From: Sanguinoderma infundibulare | Taxonomy: Eukaryota > Basidiomycota > Agaricomycetes > Polyporales > Polyporaceae | Assembly: GCA_032821775.1 (NCBI GenBank) | Contig: JAVLRN010000009.1 | Span: forward strand, 372,001-436,000 | Direction: 5' to 3' | Length of the DNA stretch: 64,000 nt | Shown: positions 51,796-62,877 of the stretch, piece after piece | How the letters are laid out: each line of letters opens with the position of its first letter | Numbering within the stretch: position 1 is the first letter of the stretch | The notes under the pieces: generated by a model | Told to the model about the DNA's origin: nothing | Seen by the model: only the letters and a program-made list of their open reading frames with translations | The model's database searches: none | Program-made: the position numbers and the translations under genes

Positions 51796-54700
51796 TATGG
51801 AAACAAATTTTGCCACATCGCACCAGTTTACTTCTTCGATCCTACGTTCTGATGTCCCCGTATTGGTATGGTATGTTCAGCGTCTTGGTTATTTGCCTTG
51901 CATTCAGAGACATGTGTCACGAACCGAATCAAACAGGGTCTTGAGTTCCAGGCGCATAAATTACACGAATGGTCCACGGGACACCATTGTTTTCGCCTTG
52001 TACTTTGGGTTATTTTCTGTGCTGCAGCAAAACATAAGTTCCGCAACAAAATGTGACTGTTTCTCATCAAGATTCACTCACTAGCGGTGATGATCCTTCT
52101 CGGTTACGTGAACTGGTTAGGTGATACTGCGGCCTCAACGGACGAGTGACGCATGCTTGGTTTCTGGCCGCACAAGGCCGTCAGCACCCGAAGAATGAAT
52201 ACAAAAGCCCAAAAACAAGGAACTCGTGCTTTACTTTACTCACCGAATAGCGCGCGCAGCTTCTATCAGCCTCACATTGGGGGAAGAAGGAGTCCCAAGT
52301 CGGGCAACAAGCGTCAGGATCAATTTCAGAGCGACGGGCAAAGATGATACCGAGCATCGGTATTGACCTATCCGAAACCTGTGTGAGGCACGAATGCTTG
52401 GGTGGGCGGAGATCGGACGCTAGCGATTCCAGGCATCAGTACGCGACCATGCGCATCAGGGAGTTGCAGAGGTCAAAGGGTACCGACGTGTGCGTCCTCG
52501 CCAACTCCGGCTTTCAATCTCGTCACCGAATGACGTGAACGTGAGGGAAAAGACCTCGGCGGCCTCGCGAACCGCGTGTTCGCGGGTCACGCTTGACACC
52601 GTATCCGCACCTTTGACCCGACTCGCTCTTCCCATTCGCTCCTGGATGTGATTCCTGGATGAAATTGAGATCGATGCTTGGCCCGAAACATGGGATATCG
52701 GACCCTACGGGCTGTCCCTCACACGTCGTGAAGGTTCAGGTACCGAATCATTGCCCGAATGCATGACCAGACCATTTCTCTGTCGAGAGCAGGATCAGTC
52801 AGCTCGGGTGTGTGTGTTCCGATGACCACAGGGGATGCTCGCAGCTTACCGACCTGAATGTTCCACTGACCGTTCCATGGGCATTAGTAACACATTTCGG
52901 ATAAAGAATTGGCGCAACGCTAAGGGTCGCCAACTCCTGAGAAGCTGCGTTCCCAGGAAGAGATGCCTACCCATGATGAATGAGCTCCAGCCCTCTAGAA
53001 CGCCAGCCTCGAGGCAACGAAACAAGACCGGAAGATAGAAGGTCAGCGGCGGGATAGTTTGACCGAGGTCACGAAACCTCGATCAAGCTACCAACTCCAG
53101 CACTGTCAACGGGGCTGTCATCGAGGACGCATGCTGCGGCATATTACGGCAACGTCTACGAGACTTCCTCCGCGGTAAAGGGCAGAGACCGCCAACGAGT
53201 TTGAGACCTTCTCAGCCACGGGTTGACAGGACGCTGAGATAGGGAATCGATGGGACTTACGCCACATATTAATCGACTTCCAACCATGTTGCTTCGCGAC
53301 GAGGACCAGCATGATCGTTCTCATGCCGGCGATGAGATATCGGACGCCCGCGTCACATTCCTCGCCCGGGGCAACCTTCGTCCTGGGCGATAGTTTAGCG
53401 GGCGAGAGAGTCTAGAAGTTCGCTATAAATACTAGTCAAATGCACCGGAATCCAGACAAGAGTACCAATGGCACACTCTCACGTTGTTGACTGGGCCATA
53501 TTTCAGGCGGAGCCTGATCACGGAAAGTCAGAGCTCGTTTCCCCGGAGTCTCGCGCTACTCGAGCGAGCTTCAAGACTTCTGCGAGGCAATATTAGAGGA
53601 TGTATATCGAAGAATGTCCGCGATATACGTAGGATGAGCCGGGTACACATCCGCCCAAAGGCCAGGGGCTTCCTGTCTCCGCTTAGTTAGTTTGGTCCGA
53701 AAGGGGAACCTCATGTCTCCGTAGACGAACCGCTTACCGGATCTCGAGTGACCACGCTTTGTCTGGCGGCCACGGTGAATATACGGATAGCCTGTCCAGA
53801 ACTCTGACACGACGCCATGAAACCCTCCACGATCGGACTCGGGACCCCGGGTGGTTCCCGAGTCAAAAGCACCTAAACGTCAGGTCTGTGGTGGGTGTGC
53901 GAAGCTGGCCTTGTGAAGTACTCACTTGATCCCGTCTCGTCCGCGCCAACGATCTTGTAAACCCTCTGATCATTCCTGACTTTGCCAGGGCTTTGTCCGC
54001 CCAAAGCACGACTACGACTCAGTCCCATCACCCAAGCTACTCATCACAAATCGTTGAGGTAACGTTGCATTTGAGTCCTTTTTGAGACCGGTGGCTTCGA
54101 GCGTAGCTGAGCGAATGAAAGCATTCTTATTTCCTTCATTGCCTACGTGTCCAGGACAGTGGTGAGTTTGTTCCATTATGTAGAAGGCGCCTGACATTAA
54201 AACTGAGCCCTTTTCTCGAGAGCACAGAAATCAAATCCGGCTTACCCCGATCTCCTCTTCGCAGTCAGCAATACAGGCCGGATGAGGGAGCAACCATCGA
54301 GGGAGCGAGAAGTTGAAGGTTTATACGTATGCCACGTGTGGGCGCTTTGGTTTCCAAAATTGGACGGCCACCGTTACGCGATATCTGCGGTGACATCATT
54401 GCACCTTGACAGTACTTGCCAAACACCACACCGGAAGGTGCATGTGAGTGTGCAATCAGATATCACATAGAACTACCATGTAATGACAATAACGCAGCGC
54501 CACTATAGGGCTAGGCATTTCGCACAGTTTGTGAATCATCGTTGACTCCAACGTCGAAAATGGATAGTACAGCAACCATTCACATTCTGTGCAACAGCTG
54601 AGTAGCCGCATGCCAAGTCCTCGTCGCATTGGGAATAGAACTGCGACAAACTTGGCCTTTGAAGAGGCATCGCAGCTCGTTACATGGTAATTTACCCCCC

Positions 54701-56136
54701 GGTGGCATTCAGGGTACGGATATTTAGGAGCTTACAGGACCACCCTTATCTGCAATTTCAAGGCACCTGTATAGGTCATAATACCCCAACTGCCGAGAAG
54801 GCTATTACATAGTCGCCTTTTGGCGTAGCAGTTCCCGTGCGCACACAGGCACGTCTGAGCCGCTTGCAGCACAAGCCCGGACGACAAGTGCTGCGAGTAT
54901 GGCGTTGAGCCAAAGGACTGCGGTGAACGAATCCTGTGACTATGGCGAGACGTCGTCAGCGCGGAAAACAGTGCAGAACGCTCGTATGGAGCGGGGCAAC
55001 TGGCATTAACGCTATGCATCGAATACAACTTGTAACAAGAATTGATCGCAGTAACGGTGGGCAGTACAGCGCCAGGAAGAGCATCCGCCGGGTTAGTCAG
55101 TCGACACTAAAGTTGGTTGAATTCAATGACTAACATGTCGAAACGGTGCTGCGCGTTGTAGACATGTCTTGGCGTCTCGGATGTTTCAATGCACAACTGT
55201 ACAAGAGGGGACGTACCTGAGATGGACAACGAAATAGCCCACGGCGGGCGGTTGTCACCAAGAATTGTTGTCGTGGACTTGGTCAACAAAAGGATCTCGA
55301 GGTTTCTCTCGTCCGCTGATTCAACTGTAGTGTTTATGCCCCAGCGCATGCAACGTAAGGCGATCAGACCTGAGCGGTTATCCTTACCGGGATGAGGTCA
55401 CTGGCACTGGCTGCCGCCTCCGGAGCTGTCAAGTTACCAAGCGTCGGCCGGTTGGAAGAGGCTGCGCAAGGTACGGCCAAGGGCGAATCCGGGTCCGCAT
55501 CGAGGTTATAAACCACTACGGGAGCCCCTGTGGTCGATCGAGCGACGCGGATGTCCATCCGCCAGGCGTTTGGCGAACTTCACAGCCGGTCTCGAGCGGA
55601 GATTGAGAAAGGAACCGTGATCCTAGTCTGCCATGCGTGGAGCTGCACAGTGGGGTCAAACGCCGTGCTGGGATTCAAGCTATACATCGCGTCTCTCTTA
55701 AAATTACCGACCTGTCCAGACAAACAATATCAGGGCAGAAGCGCAACGTATGACTTGAGATTTGCACATACTTGTCCACTTTATGCGGCCGCTATGCCGA
55801 CCAGGGTTATTGTTGGGGAGGCAGACAAGAGCGAGGGAGAGAGTGGTGAGAACGAAGGTGGAGCGCGTCGCCCAGCCGGGATGGCAACGGAGGCTCATAG
55901 CCGAGATCGAGGAAGGGCCGATATCGGGATGGAGCCCGGGTGCGCCTGTGCGGATGACGGGGTCGGTTGATGGCCCGCAGTGTTCCCTGGCCCCGTTTGT
56001 CACTCTCTCGACACACGAGCACCCCCCGGGTCCACTCGTCCTTCCGTACTTAAGCTCGACGCTCTCGACCGCAGCAGGCTGCATTCTTTCCTCTCTCTTT
56101 CACGCATACTTCACGACCTCCGTACTTTGAGCAGTC
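51796..56136. other. 4.3-kb gene-poor stretch
   Basis: No coding region stands out: open frames are mostly under 80 codons and lack family resemblance. A 9-base perfect inverted repeat sits at 53836-53864. The last 250 bases (55,900-56,136) are C/T-rich and form the promoter and leader of the GPI-anchored protein gene. No LTR, RT, transposase, tRNA or rRNA signature is seen. Confidence 0.45.
53836..53864. repeat. Perfect 9-bp inverted repeat
   Basis: GACTCGGGA (53836-53844) is mirrored by TCCCGAGTC (53856-53864), with an 11-base GC-rich loop. It is visible directly; the role is unknown. Confidence 0.75.
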
Positions 56137-57354
56137 ATGTTCGCGTTCAACAAGTTTGCGATCTTTGCCACCGCCGTCGCGGGGCTGCAGCTGGCTAGCA
56201 CCTCTGCCACGACGTGAGTCCCGACTTTAATCCGCACGTCAGCAGCCTGTCGCTGACCCCATCCCGTCTTCGCTCGCTCCCATGCTCGTTCCTGCCGCAT
56301 TCGTGTGCATCATGCGTCCTGGGCCGCAGAATATCCTCCCAATGCCAGTCCACCCTTCTTGGCGTCATGGCGTCCTCGGCTGCAGCCTGCCTGAACACGC
56401 AGGCCCTCGTCGGCCTCGTCCTCTCGACCGCGGCCAACAACTCCGTCGTCCCCACCATCGACAACTGGCTCGTCGGCATCTGCACGCAGCCCGCATGTTC
56501 GAACCAGACGCTCTCCACTCTCGTCCACAATGTCACCTCAGGCTGCCAGTCCGACCTCAACTCTCTCGGCTTCTCTGGTCTCAACGCCGACCAGCTCACA
56601 GCTCTCGTCCAGAGCGCGTACCCCACCATCCGTGAGGTCGCCTGCCTTGCCGAGTGAGTCCCCCCACCTTGCTTTCCTTCCTTTCACGCACCCCCCCTCC
56701 CCTCCCTTCCCCTTCCCCTCCCCGTTCCCGCGGTTCTATGCCCTCTTTCATTGCCCCGCTCACACGCTGATCGTCCCCTCTCTTCCCCATCTCTCCTCGT
56801 GCCCTCCCACCGCGCACCGCTTCTGCGAATGCCCCGCATGCGTCTCCGTGCCTGTCCCTCGCGGCAATCCGCGGCCCCGCAGCTCGACGCAAAACAAAAA
56901 GCTCTGCGTGACCGAGTTCCTCTCAGGCGTCCAGTCCTCGACCGGCAACCTCACCGCCACCAACCTCGAGGGCCTCGCGTCCACCTTCGGGAGCACCAAC
57001 CAGACGAGCATCCCCAAGAACGTCACCTGCTCCGACTGCGTCAAGGCCGCCTACTCGGTCGTCAGCAAAGGCTTCGGCCAGATCCTCCCGTCCAGCGTCA
57101 CCACGTACTTCCAGAACACGTGCGACGCTTCGTTCACCGGTATGTCCCAGCCCTTCGTGCGAACGCCCCTCCGGCTGTAGCTGATCACACTTGCCGTCGC
57201 AGACGGCTCGACCCCAAGCGAGATCACCCAGCTCGCGGCCGCCACGACTATCGCGAACGCCGCCCGCCCGCTCGCGCTCAGCTTCGCGCCCGCCGTCGGC
57301 ATCTTGGCGTCGGTCTTCATCGCCGCCTCGTCCGCGTTCTTTGTCCTCGCGTGA
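56137..57354 (+). CDS. Secreted, GPI-anchored cysteine-containing protein
   Basis: Four exons: 56137-56213, 56330-56653, 56883-57139, 57203-57354; 269 residues. There is an N-terminal signal peptide (FAIFATAVAGLQLASTSA, cleavage probably after residue 22-25). The ectodomain has Cys at spaced positions (SSQCQS, AAACLN, GICTQPACSN, TSGCQS, VACLAE, KKLCVTEF, VTCSDCVKA, FQNTCDAS), suggesting four or five disulfides, plus NXS/T sites. The C-terminus is a Ser/Thr-poor linker followed by a hydrophobic tail (LALSFAPAVGILASVFIAASSAFFVLA) typical of GPI attachment. I know similar uncharacterised basidiomycete surface proteins but no function. Intron 2 is long (229 bases) and extremely pyrimidine-rich (56670-56740). 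Confidence 0.8.
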
Positions 57355-58491
57355 GCCCACGAAGAGCGGAGCATTAGAGAGAGAGAGATTATTTCTTCGG
57401 ATCGAGCGCAGGGCCGTCTCTCCGCGCCCGCGCGCGCTATCGTGACGCTGCTTTGGAACGAGTTCCGACGGACAGTAACATCATTATGACATGACCGTGG
57501 TGGGGAAAAACCGGACTTGAAGCCCGAAGGACTCTCGTCGTGCTGCTCTCGTTAGAGACAGACTGTATTTTTACTAGTACCCTTGTTCTTGCTTAATCAT
57601 GACTTATTCTTGCAATGATCCCGCGCTGTCGCAGGTTGCTTGGACGTTCGGGCCCCGTGTCGTGTATGGGTAAGTTCCATGTTCGTGGGCTTGGTCCGTG
57701 TGGTTTGCGTAGGCTTCCAAGCTTCTTTTGTGGTTTGACGACTGATGTGCAGCGACAGTGTTCAGAAGGCAGCACCCTTCCAAGGATTCCAGATGCTGGT
57801 CGAGGACATAACGTCACACACAATTGGCACGTTGTGGTCGAGAACTCCGCATGATCTGCGTGCGCATATAGTCCGACATGGCATACGCCCCGAGAAGAAT
57901 GGAAAAATGAAAAGACGCCGGGCGCCGAGTGTTGTTCCATGCATGTCCACAAAAGTTCTGCAGTCAACACCGACGATTCAAAATTCAACAATCAACAACA
58001 GCACTCTAAGTACGCAACGCAAGGTGTGACCCGTCGCGCGGGCAGGCACAAGTACAACAGGGAAGGACGGTAGGTAACTTTGCTAACCGAAGAAGGACAA
58101 TCGGCAATCCGGGTATCGGGGACAGTAGCGATGATAGTAGAAGAGCGGAGACCCATCAAGAGACGCGAGACGAGACGAAGGAGGGACATGCGGCCGCCGG
58201 CGCATCAGCCCCCTGGAGCAGGAAATGTAGAAAATGGATTGGAAAACAGAGCTGTGGAATGTGCAGAGGGCCGTGGTGCACCGGCGCACACCCCTCGGCG
58301 TCGCCAGAACGTGAACCGGAGAAACGAGGGAGCCTTGTGATCGATTAAAACGAGCAACTGATAAAAACGTATATCACCCCAACTCCGTGTTCATGCGAAA
58401 TGCTTGAACACGGGGACGAGAACTAGAGGACGAGGAGACCAGGGAAGGAGGGGGAGGGGGTGAGGGAGCGGACGGGGGGAGAGCGCGCCGC
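57355..58491. other. Convergent intergenic region with G-rich tract
   Basis: About 1.1 kb between the GPI-protein gene (plus) and GH17-A (minus). A short GA repeat (57377-57388) follows the first stop codon. A strongly G-rich tract (58442-58479, several runs of three or more G) lies just past the GH17-A stop and would be C-rich in that mRNA. No gene recognised. Confidence 0.45.
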
Positions 58492-60220
58492 TTAGCAGTG
58501 CGTCTTGGGCGAGAAGGCGAACTTGAGCTTGCCCGCGGTGGTCAGGATCCCGTACCCGCCCTCCTGCGCGTCCGAGTAGATGTGCGCGAACCAGCCGAGG
58601 CCGGCGGGCACGGACTTGAAGTACGCGCAGTTGGCGTCGAGCGTGTCGAAGAAGCCCTTCTCCTGCTGCACCGACGCCACCGCGCGGTCGCTGTTCGGCT
58701 GTTGGTTCCCGTTCATGATCGCGGACGGCCAACCAGCCTTGGTGAACGCGGAGGACGTCAGGATGGCGGACACGAGGCGGAGGAGCGGACGAGGAGAGGA
58801 CGAGGAGACGCACCTGGGAGAACATGATCTTCCGGCCGTTCGCCTGGGGGATCCAGAAGCTGTCGATGCTGCTCTTGATCGACGGCCACGCGGCCTTAGC
58901 TGCTCGTGCACAAGCATACAAACACATCCCCGTCAGCGCCGTACACCACCGCGGAGAGCCTCAGACGCACCAGTCGACGCGTGCTGGTCGAAGAACGGCA
59001 GGATGTGCGCGTCGATGACGTCGACGGTGTCGAGCACCTTCAGGCCCGCGCCGCCGTCCTTCGTGAACGACCAGGCCATGTCCGAGACGGTGACGTCGAT
59101 GCCCAACGACGCGAGCGTATTCTGCGCGGACTGGACCTGGCCCGAGAGCGCGGACGCAGAGAGGACGCCGTCGAGGAGCGGCTCGGAGCCGAACTGGATC
59201 GCGCGCGTGACGAACTTGGCCTTGGGGTTCGACCAGAGCGTCGAGAAGAGCGCGTCGCGCCGCTTCTTCCACTCCGAGCCGCCGTCGAAGCCAAACTGCA
59301 CGTGGGGTGAGGATATTAGCATACAGTCTAGGCATTAGGCATGTTGGACTCGGAGCAGGACTCGGAGCACGCGCGATGGTCGGGCCCGCGCAGCCACGGA
59401 AAATATACGCGTACTCACCCAGACGAGGGCGTGGATGCCAAGGCCTATTCGTGGCGGGGATCAGGAACGTTGTTATGCGCGATGACGCAGAGAGTTAACT
59501 TTAGCTACGCACCGTTCTGATAAGCAGCCTCGACGACGTCATCGCTGGGTTTTGGGTTTTGCAAGCCTTCAGACGTGCGCTCTCCTTCGCGCGAAGACTG
59601 TGCACTCACTAGAAGCCGTCCTGGTCACACGCGCCGTAAAGGCGGATGTAGCGACCCTGGAAGCGGTTGCGGATGTCCGCGAACTCCTTGTTCAGCTGGC
59701 TCTTGGACTGGCCTGTTGTCGTTCAACGTTCCTCCCCGTCAGGAGTCGCTCGAAACGGGAGTCGTTCGGAAAGCGCGAGATCGCGCACTCACAGGCGGAG
59801 ACCTCATAGCTGAACCCGAGGAACGCGTACTCGGTGCTCGCGTCGCACCACCATCCATCGAGGCTGTCCGGGACGTTGGCGGGAGGAGTGAAGCCCAGCG
59901 CGGGGAAGCAGTTGGTGCTGCCACCCGTCGTCGCCTTCGTCGCCTTGACCTTGGAGGGAGTGGTGTGGGCAGATTCGGTACTGTTATGGGCTTCAGCCTC
60001 ACGCTCCCAGAGTGTTTTCACGACAGGAGTATACCGCAACTCACAAGTTGTGCTGCCGCTTCGTCGCGCATGAGCGCCGTTGCCTGAAATGCGTGGCGGG
60101 CGAGGCGTCGGGGACGGGGGCGGGCGCGCGGGCGTGGTGCGGGCTGATGTGCACCGCGGCCTGAGTGAGTGACGAAAGGCAGGAAAGAGCGAGGAGCGTA
60201 AAGAGCGTGAGGGACACCAT
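58492..60220 (-). CDS. GH17-like glucan beta-1,3-glucosidase, paralogue A, Gln at nucleophile site
   Basis: Eight exons on the minus strand: 60045-60220, 59793-59980, 59610-59712, 59513-59544, 59419-59444, 58971-59295, 58814-58899, 58492-58737; 393 residues. A signal peptide (LTLFTLLALSCLSSLTQA) directs secretion. The TIM-barrel domain follows: GRYIRLYGACDQDGF, GIHALVWFGFDGG, then QFGSEPL with the likely acid/base Glu, and ILPFFDQ. The strand expected to carry the nucleophile reads MFSQ-AGWPS, where the tandem copy B has YFDE-NGWPS. The ending GWFAHIYSDAQEGGYGI...KTHC is shared with copy B. GH17 enzymes cleave or rearrange beta-1,3-glucan of fungal walls. Intron positions from GACDQ onward are the same as in copy B, confirming a tandem duplication. 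The Gln may mean altered or absent hydrolysis, unless another acid serves. Confidence 0.88.
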
Positions 60221-60748
60221 CTCGAATAATCCCGGGGGGAACGACCGTGGAGCGGTTTGGAGGGAGAGTGAGGGAGCCTGCGTCAGGTTGGCATCGTTAG
60301 TGAGCCGCTGTTGATATGCCGCCCAGCGACTCGGTCAATTGCTTCAAGCGTCGAGCTTGGAGAGTCTTGGCAACCCCCGCATCAAGCCCGCGAACGGGAA
60401 CAATGTGCCGCCACCAGCTTGGGCGGCAGTCATGACGGTGTGGCTGTTTTCGAATTCGTTCGCGCCTGCAACCATGAACGATCGGACTTCCGATCACACC
60501 TCAAGCACCTGTGGTCAGCGATCGCGCAAATGGCAGGTTCAGGATACAATACAGATTCGGTGCTAGCAGTACAAACAATTAAGGTAAGGGCCGTCGGAGT
60601 TCATCACGGTCGTGTTGCGTTCGTGGCAGGTCGTCAAGAAAATCATCTTCCGGCGCTAGGCGTCCAGCGCCTCGCTATCACCTGGGTATCCCAAACAAAC
60701 GAGAGGAAAGGCAAACGAATCATGTCACCGCGACGAAAACGCCCACGG
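60221..60748. promoter_or_regulatory. Spacer between tandem GH17 genes (promoter of copy A)
   Basis: 528 bases between the start of GH17-A and the stop of GH17-B, both on the minus strand. It must contain the copy A promoter. No clear TATA box is seen. Open frames on the plus strand here are antisense or chance. Confidence 0.45.
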
Positions 60749-62219
60749 TCAACACGTCGTCCTGGGCGCGAACGGGAACTTCAGCTGGCCATTGTAGTTG
60801 TAAATGCCGTACCCCGGCTCCTGGTCGTCCGAGTAGATGTGCGCGAACCAGCCGACGCCACCGCCGACCACAGCTTTGAGGTCTTCACAGTGGTCATCGA
60901 GCAGCTGGTAGTACCCCTGTTCGTTCTGGACGTTCGCAACCGCCTTCGGGCTGTTGGGTTGCACGCCTGCGGAGGTGACCGATGGCCAGCCGTTCTGTGA
61001 CGTCCACGGCGGAGTTTGTGAGCCCGAAAGGTTGACAGCGAAGAGTGAACCGCACCTCGTCAAAGTACATCTTCTTGCCGTTTCCGTGCGCGATGAACCA
61101 GTTCAGGTCATTCTGGACCAACGGCCACGCCTTGTCCGCTGGCGATCCGCAACCAACACGACAGGGAAGCACGTCAGCGTCAGCGTGCCGTGTACTGGGG
61201 GTACCTGGAAACGGAACAATAACACGCACACGTTGACGCAGTCTGCGCAAAGAACGGCAGCATATGGATGTTGATCGAGTCGATGGCGTCGAGCACGTCC
61301 TGCGCGCCCCCACGCTCCTGGTAGCCGTATGCGAGTTCCGAGACGGTGACGGGGATGTTCAGGCTCGAGAGATTCTGTTTTGCCGCGATGACCTGTTGCG
61401 CGAGCTGCGCGTGCGGAAGGACGTTGTCGAAGAGCGGCTCCGATCCGAACTGGACCACACGCGTCACGAACTTCGCCTTGGGGTTCGAGTGAAGCGAGGC
61501 GAAGAGGGCATCGCGTCTCGAGATCCAAACGTCGTCACCGTTGAAGCCGAACTGTGGTCAATCAGGGAGGTTAGGAGGCTCCGGTTGATCGTGCCGCGCA
61601 ACGGAAGACGCACCCAGACGAGCGCGTGGACGCCGAGACCTAAATGTGGGGGTCAGCCGAGGGGGAAACAGACCACACTCAGGGTGCTGCACTCACCATT
61701 CGCCCAAGCAGCCTCCACAATGTCATCACTGATGGAAAAAACGCGTTAAAAGCTCTCTGAGGCAGGGTCATGATGTCCACTCACTAGAAGCCGCTCTGGT
61801 CGCAAGCGCCATACAGTCGGACGTAACGAGAGTTGAAATGGGTGCGAATATCCGCGAACTCCTTCATCAACTGCTCAGGGCTCTGACCTAATGTCTCGGG
61901 GAAATCAGAAGGCCTTCGCGGCCAAAGTTCGCAAATACTCACACGCAGTGACCTCGTAACTGAAGCCGAGGAACGCGTATTCGGTGCTCGGGTCGCACCA
62001 CCAGTTGGTGTTGTCGGGAGGGAGCATGAGCGGCGGGACGTAGACCATGGACGACGGGGACGACGGGAAGCATAATGGCGAGGGGTTCCCCCTGGCTTGC
62101 AGCTGGGTGGTCGCAGCGTCGTGCGCAGTGGCCTTGAAGTCGTGTGGCTGTGCATCAAATAGCGCGGCGTAGGCGAACGCAGATAGCGCGAGGGCGCCGA
62201 GTAATGCAGAGCGGACCAT
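60749..62219 (-). CDS. GH17-like glucan beta-1,3-glucosidase, paralogue B
   Basis: Seven exons on the minus strand: 61943-62219, 61785-61887, 61697-61728, 61614-61639, 61230-61551, 61056-61138, 60749-60994; 362 residues. A signal peptide (LLGALALSAFAYAA) is followed by a linker and the GH17 barrel: WWCDPSTEYAFLGFSYEV, YVRLYGACDQSGF, GVHALVWFGF, then QFGSEPLFDNVLP with the acid/base Glu, VSELAYGYQERGGAQDVLDA, and YFDE-NGWPSV with Glu at the expected nucleophile. It ends GGGVGWFAHIYSDDQEPGYGI...PRTTC. The four middle and last exons have exactly the same lengths as those of copy A (103, 32, 26 and 246 bases). Probably a secreted wall-remodelling beta-1,3-glucanase. A TATAAATA lies at 62329-62336 on the same strand. 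Confidence 0.9.
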
Positions 62220-62877
62220 CCTGCGTCGTGAACCGAGGCGGACGGAGGAGTGGAGAAGAGGGGAGGAGGTGGATGGCTTTGGTGGGCCCCGAGGAATGTT
62301 TGAAGATGGGGTTTCAACTGCGCGCGAGTATTTATAGCGCAAGAACAATATGATGGCGAGCGCAAAAGAAGGTGATGCTTGGGAACCTGTCTGTGGGGAA
62401 TCGACCAGGGCGGTCGAGTTGGCTAAACGAGGTATTGTTCCATGCTGTCGGGGGCGGGAAGAGATGCGACCAAACAGAGGCTGACCGGTGCCTCACGCTG
62501 ACAGAAGCGGGTTTGTTCCGATCGGGCTGGTAGGCTCGGTCCCACAAGTCCTAGTCCGGAGCTGCTTGCCGGTGCTACAATGATCAGGCGGAAATTATGC
62601 GAAGCGGACACTCACCGAACGGACGAGCATACAACGGCGGCACTGCGGCAGAACGTCGACCGTCGACGGTGGGTAGCCACATGCACCTTCCAGCCGTCAC
62701 TTGGGCGCCTGAACGCTGGAGACGCACCGTGACGTCTTTTTTGTGCCTCTCGGGCTCGAGAGGTTCAAACAGGAAATTAATTACATTCACGTCGGCCAAC
62801 GTCTTGACTCGTGTACATCTCCCAAGGGTATTGATTCTCGGCACAATAGCGAAGAGACCAAAGTACGGCAGTCAGCG
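62220..62877. promoter_or_regulatory. GH17-B promoter, TATA at 62329-62336, and gelsolin-gene 3' flank
   Basis: 658 bases. TATAAATA on the minus strand (62329-62336) lies 110 bases upstream of the GH17-B ATG. The remainder up to 62877 is the 3' flank of the gelsolin-repeat gene. No extra gene recognised. Confidence 0.55.

Noticed and set aside
60311..61000. 229-codon plus-strand open frame between and over the GH17 genes
   Set aside because: Its second half is antisense to GH17-B exon 7 and the first half has no match.
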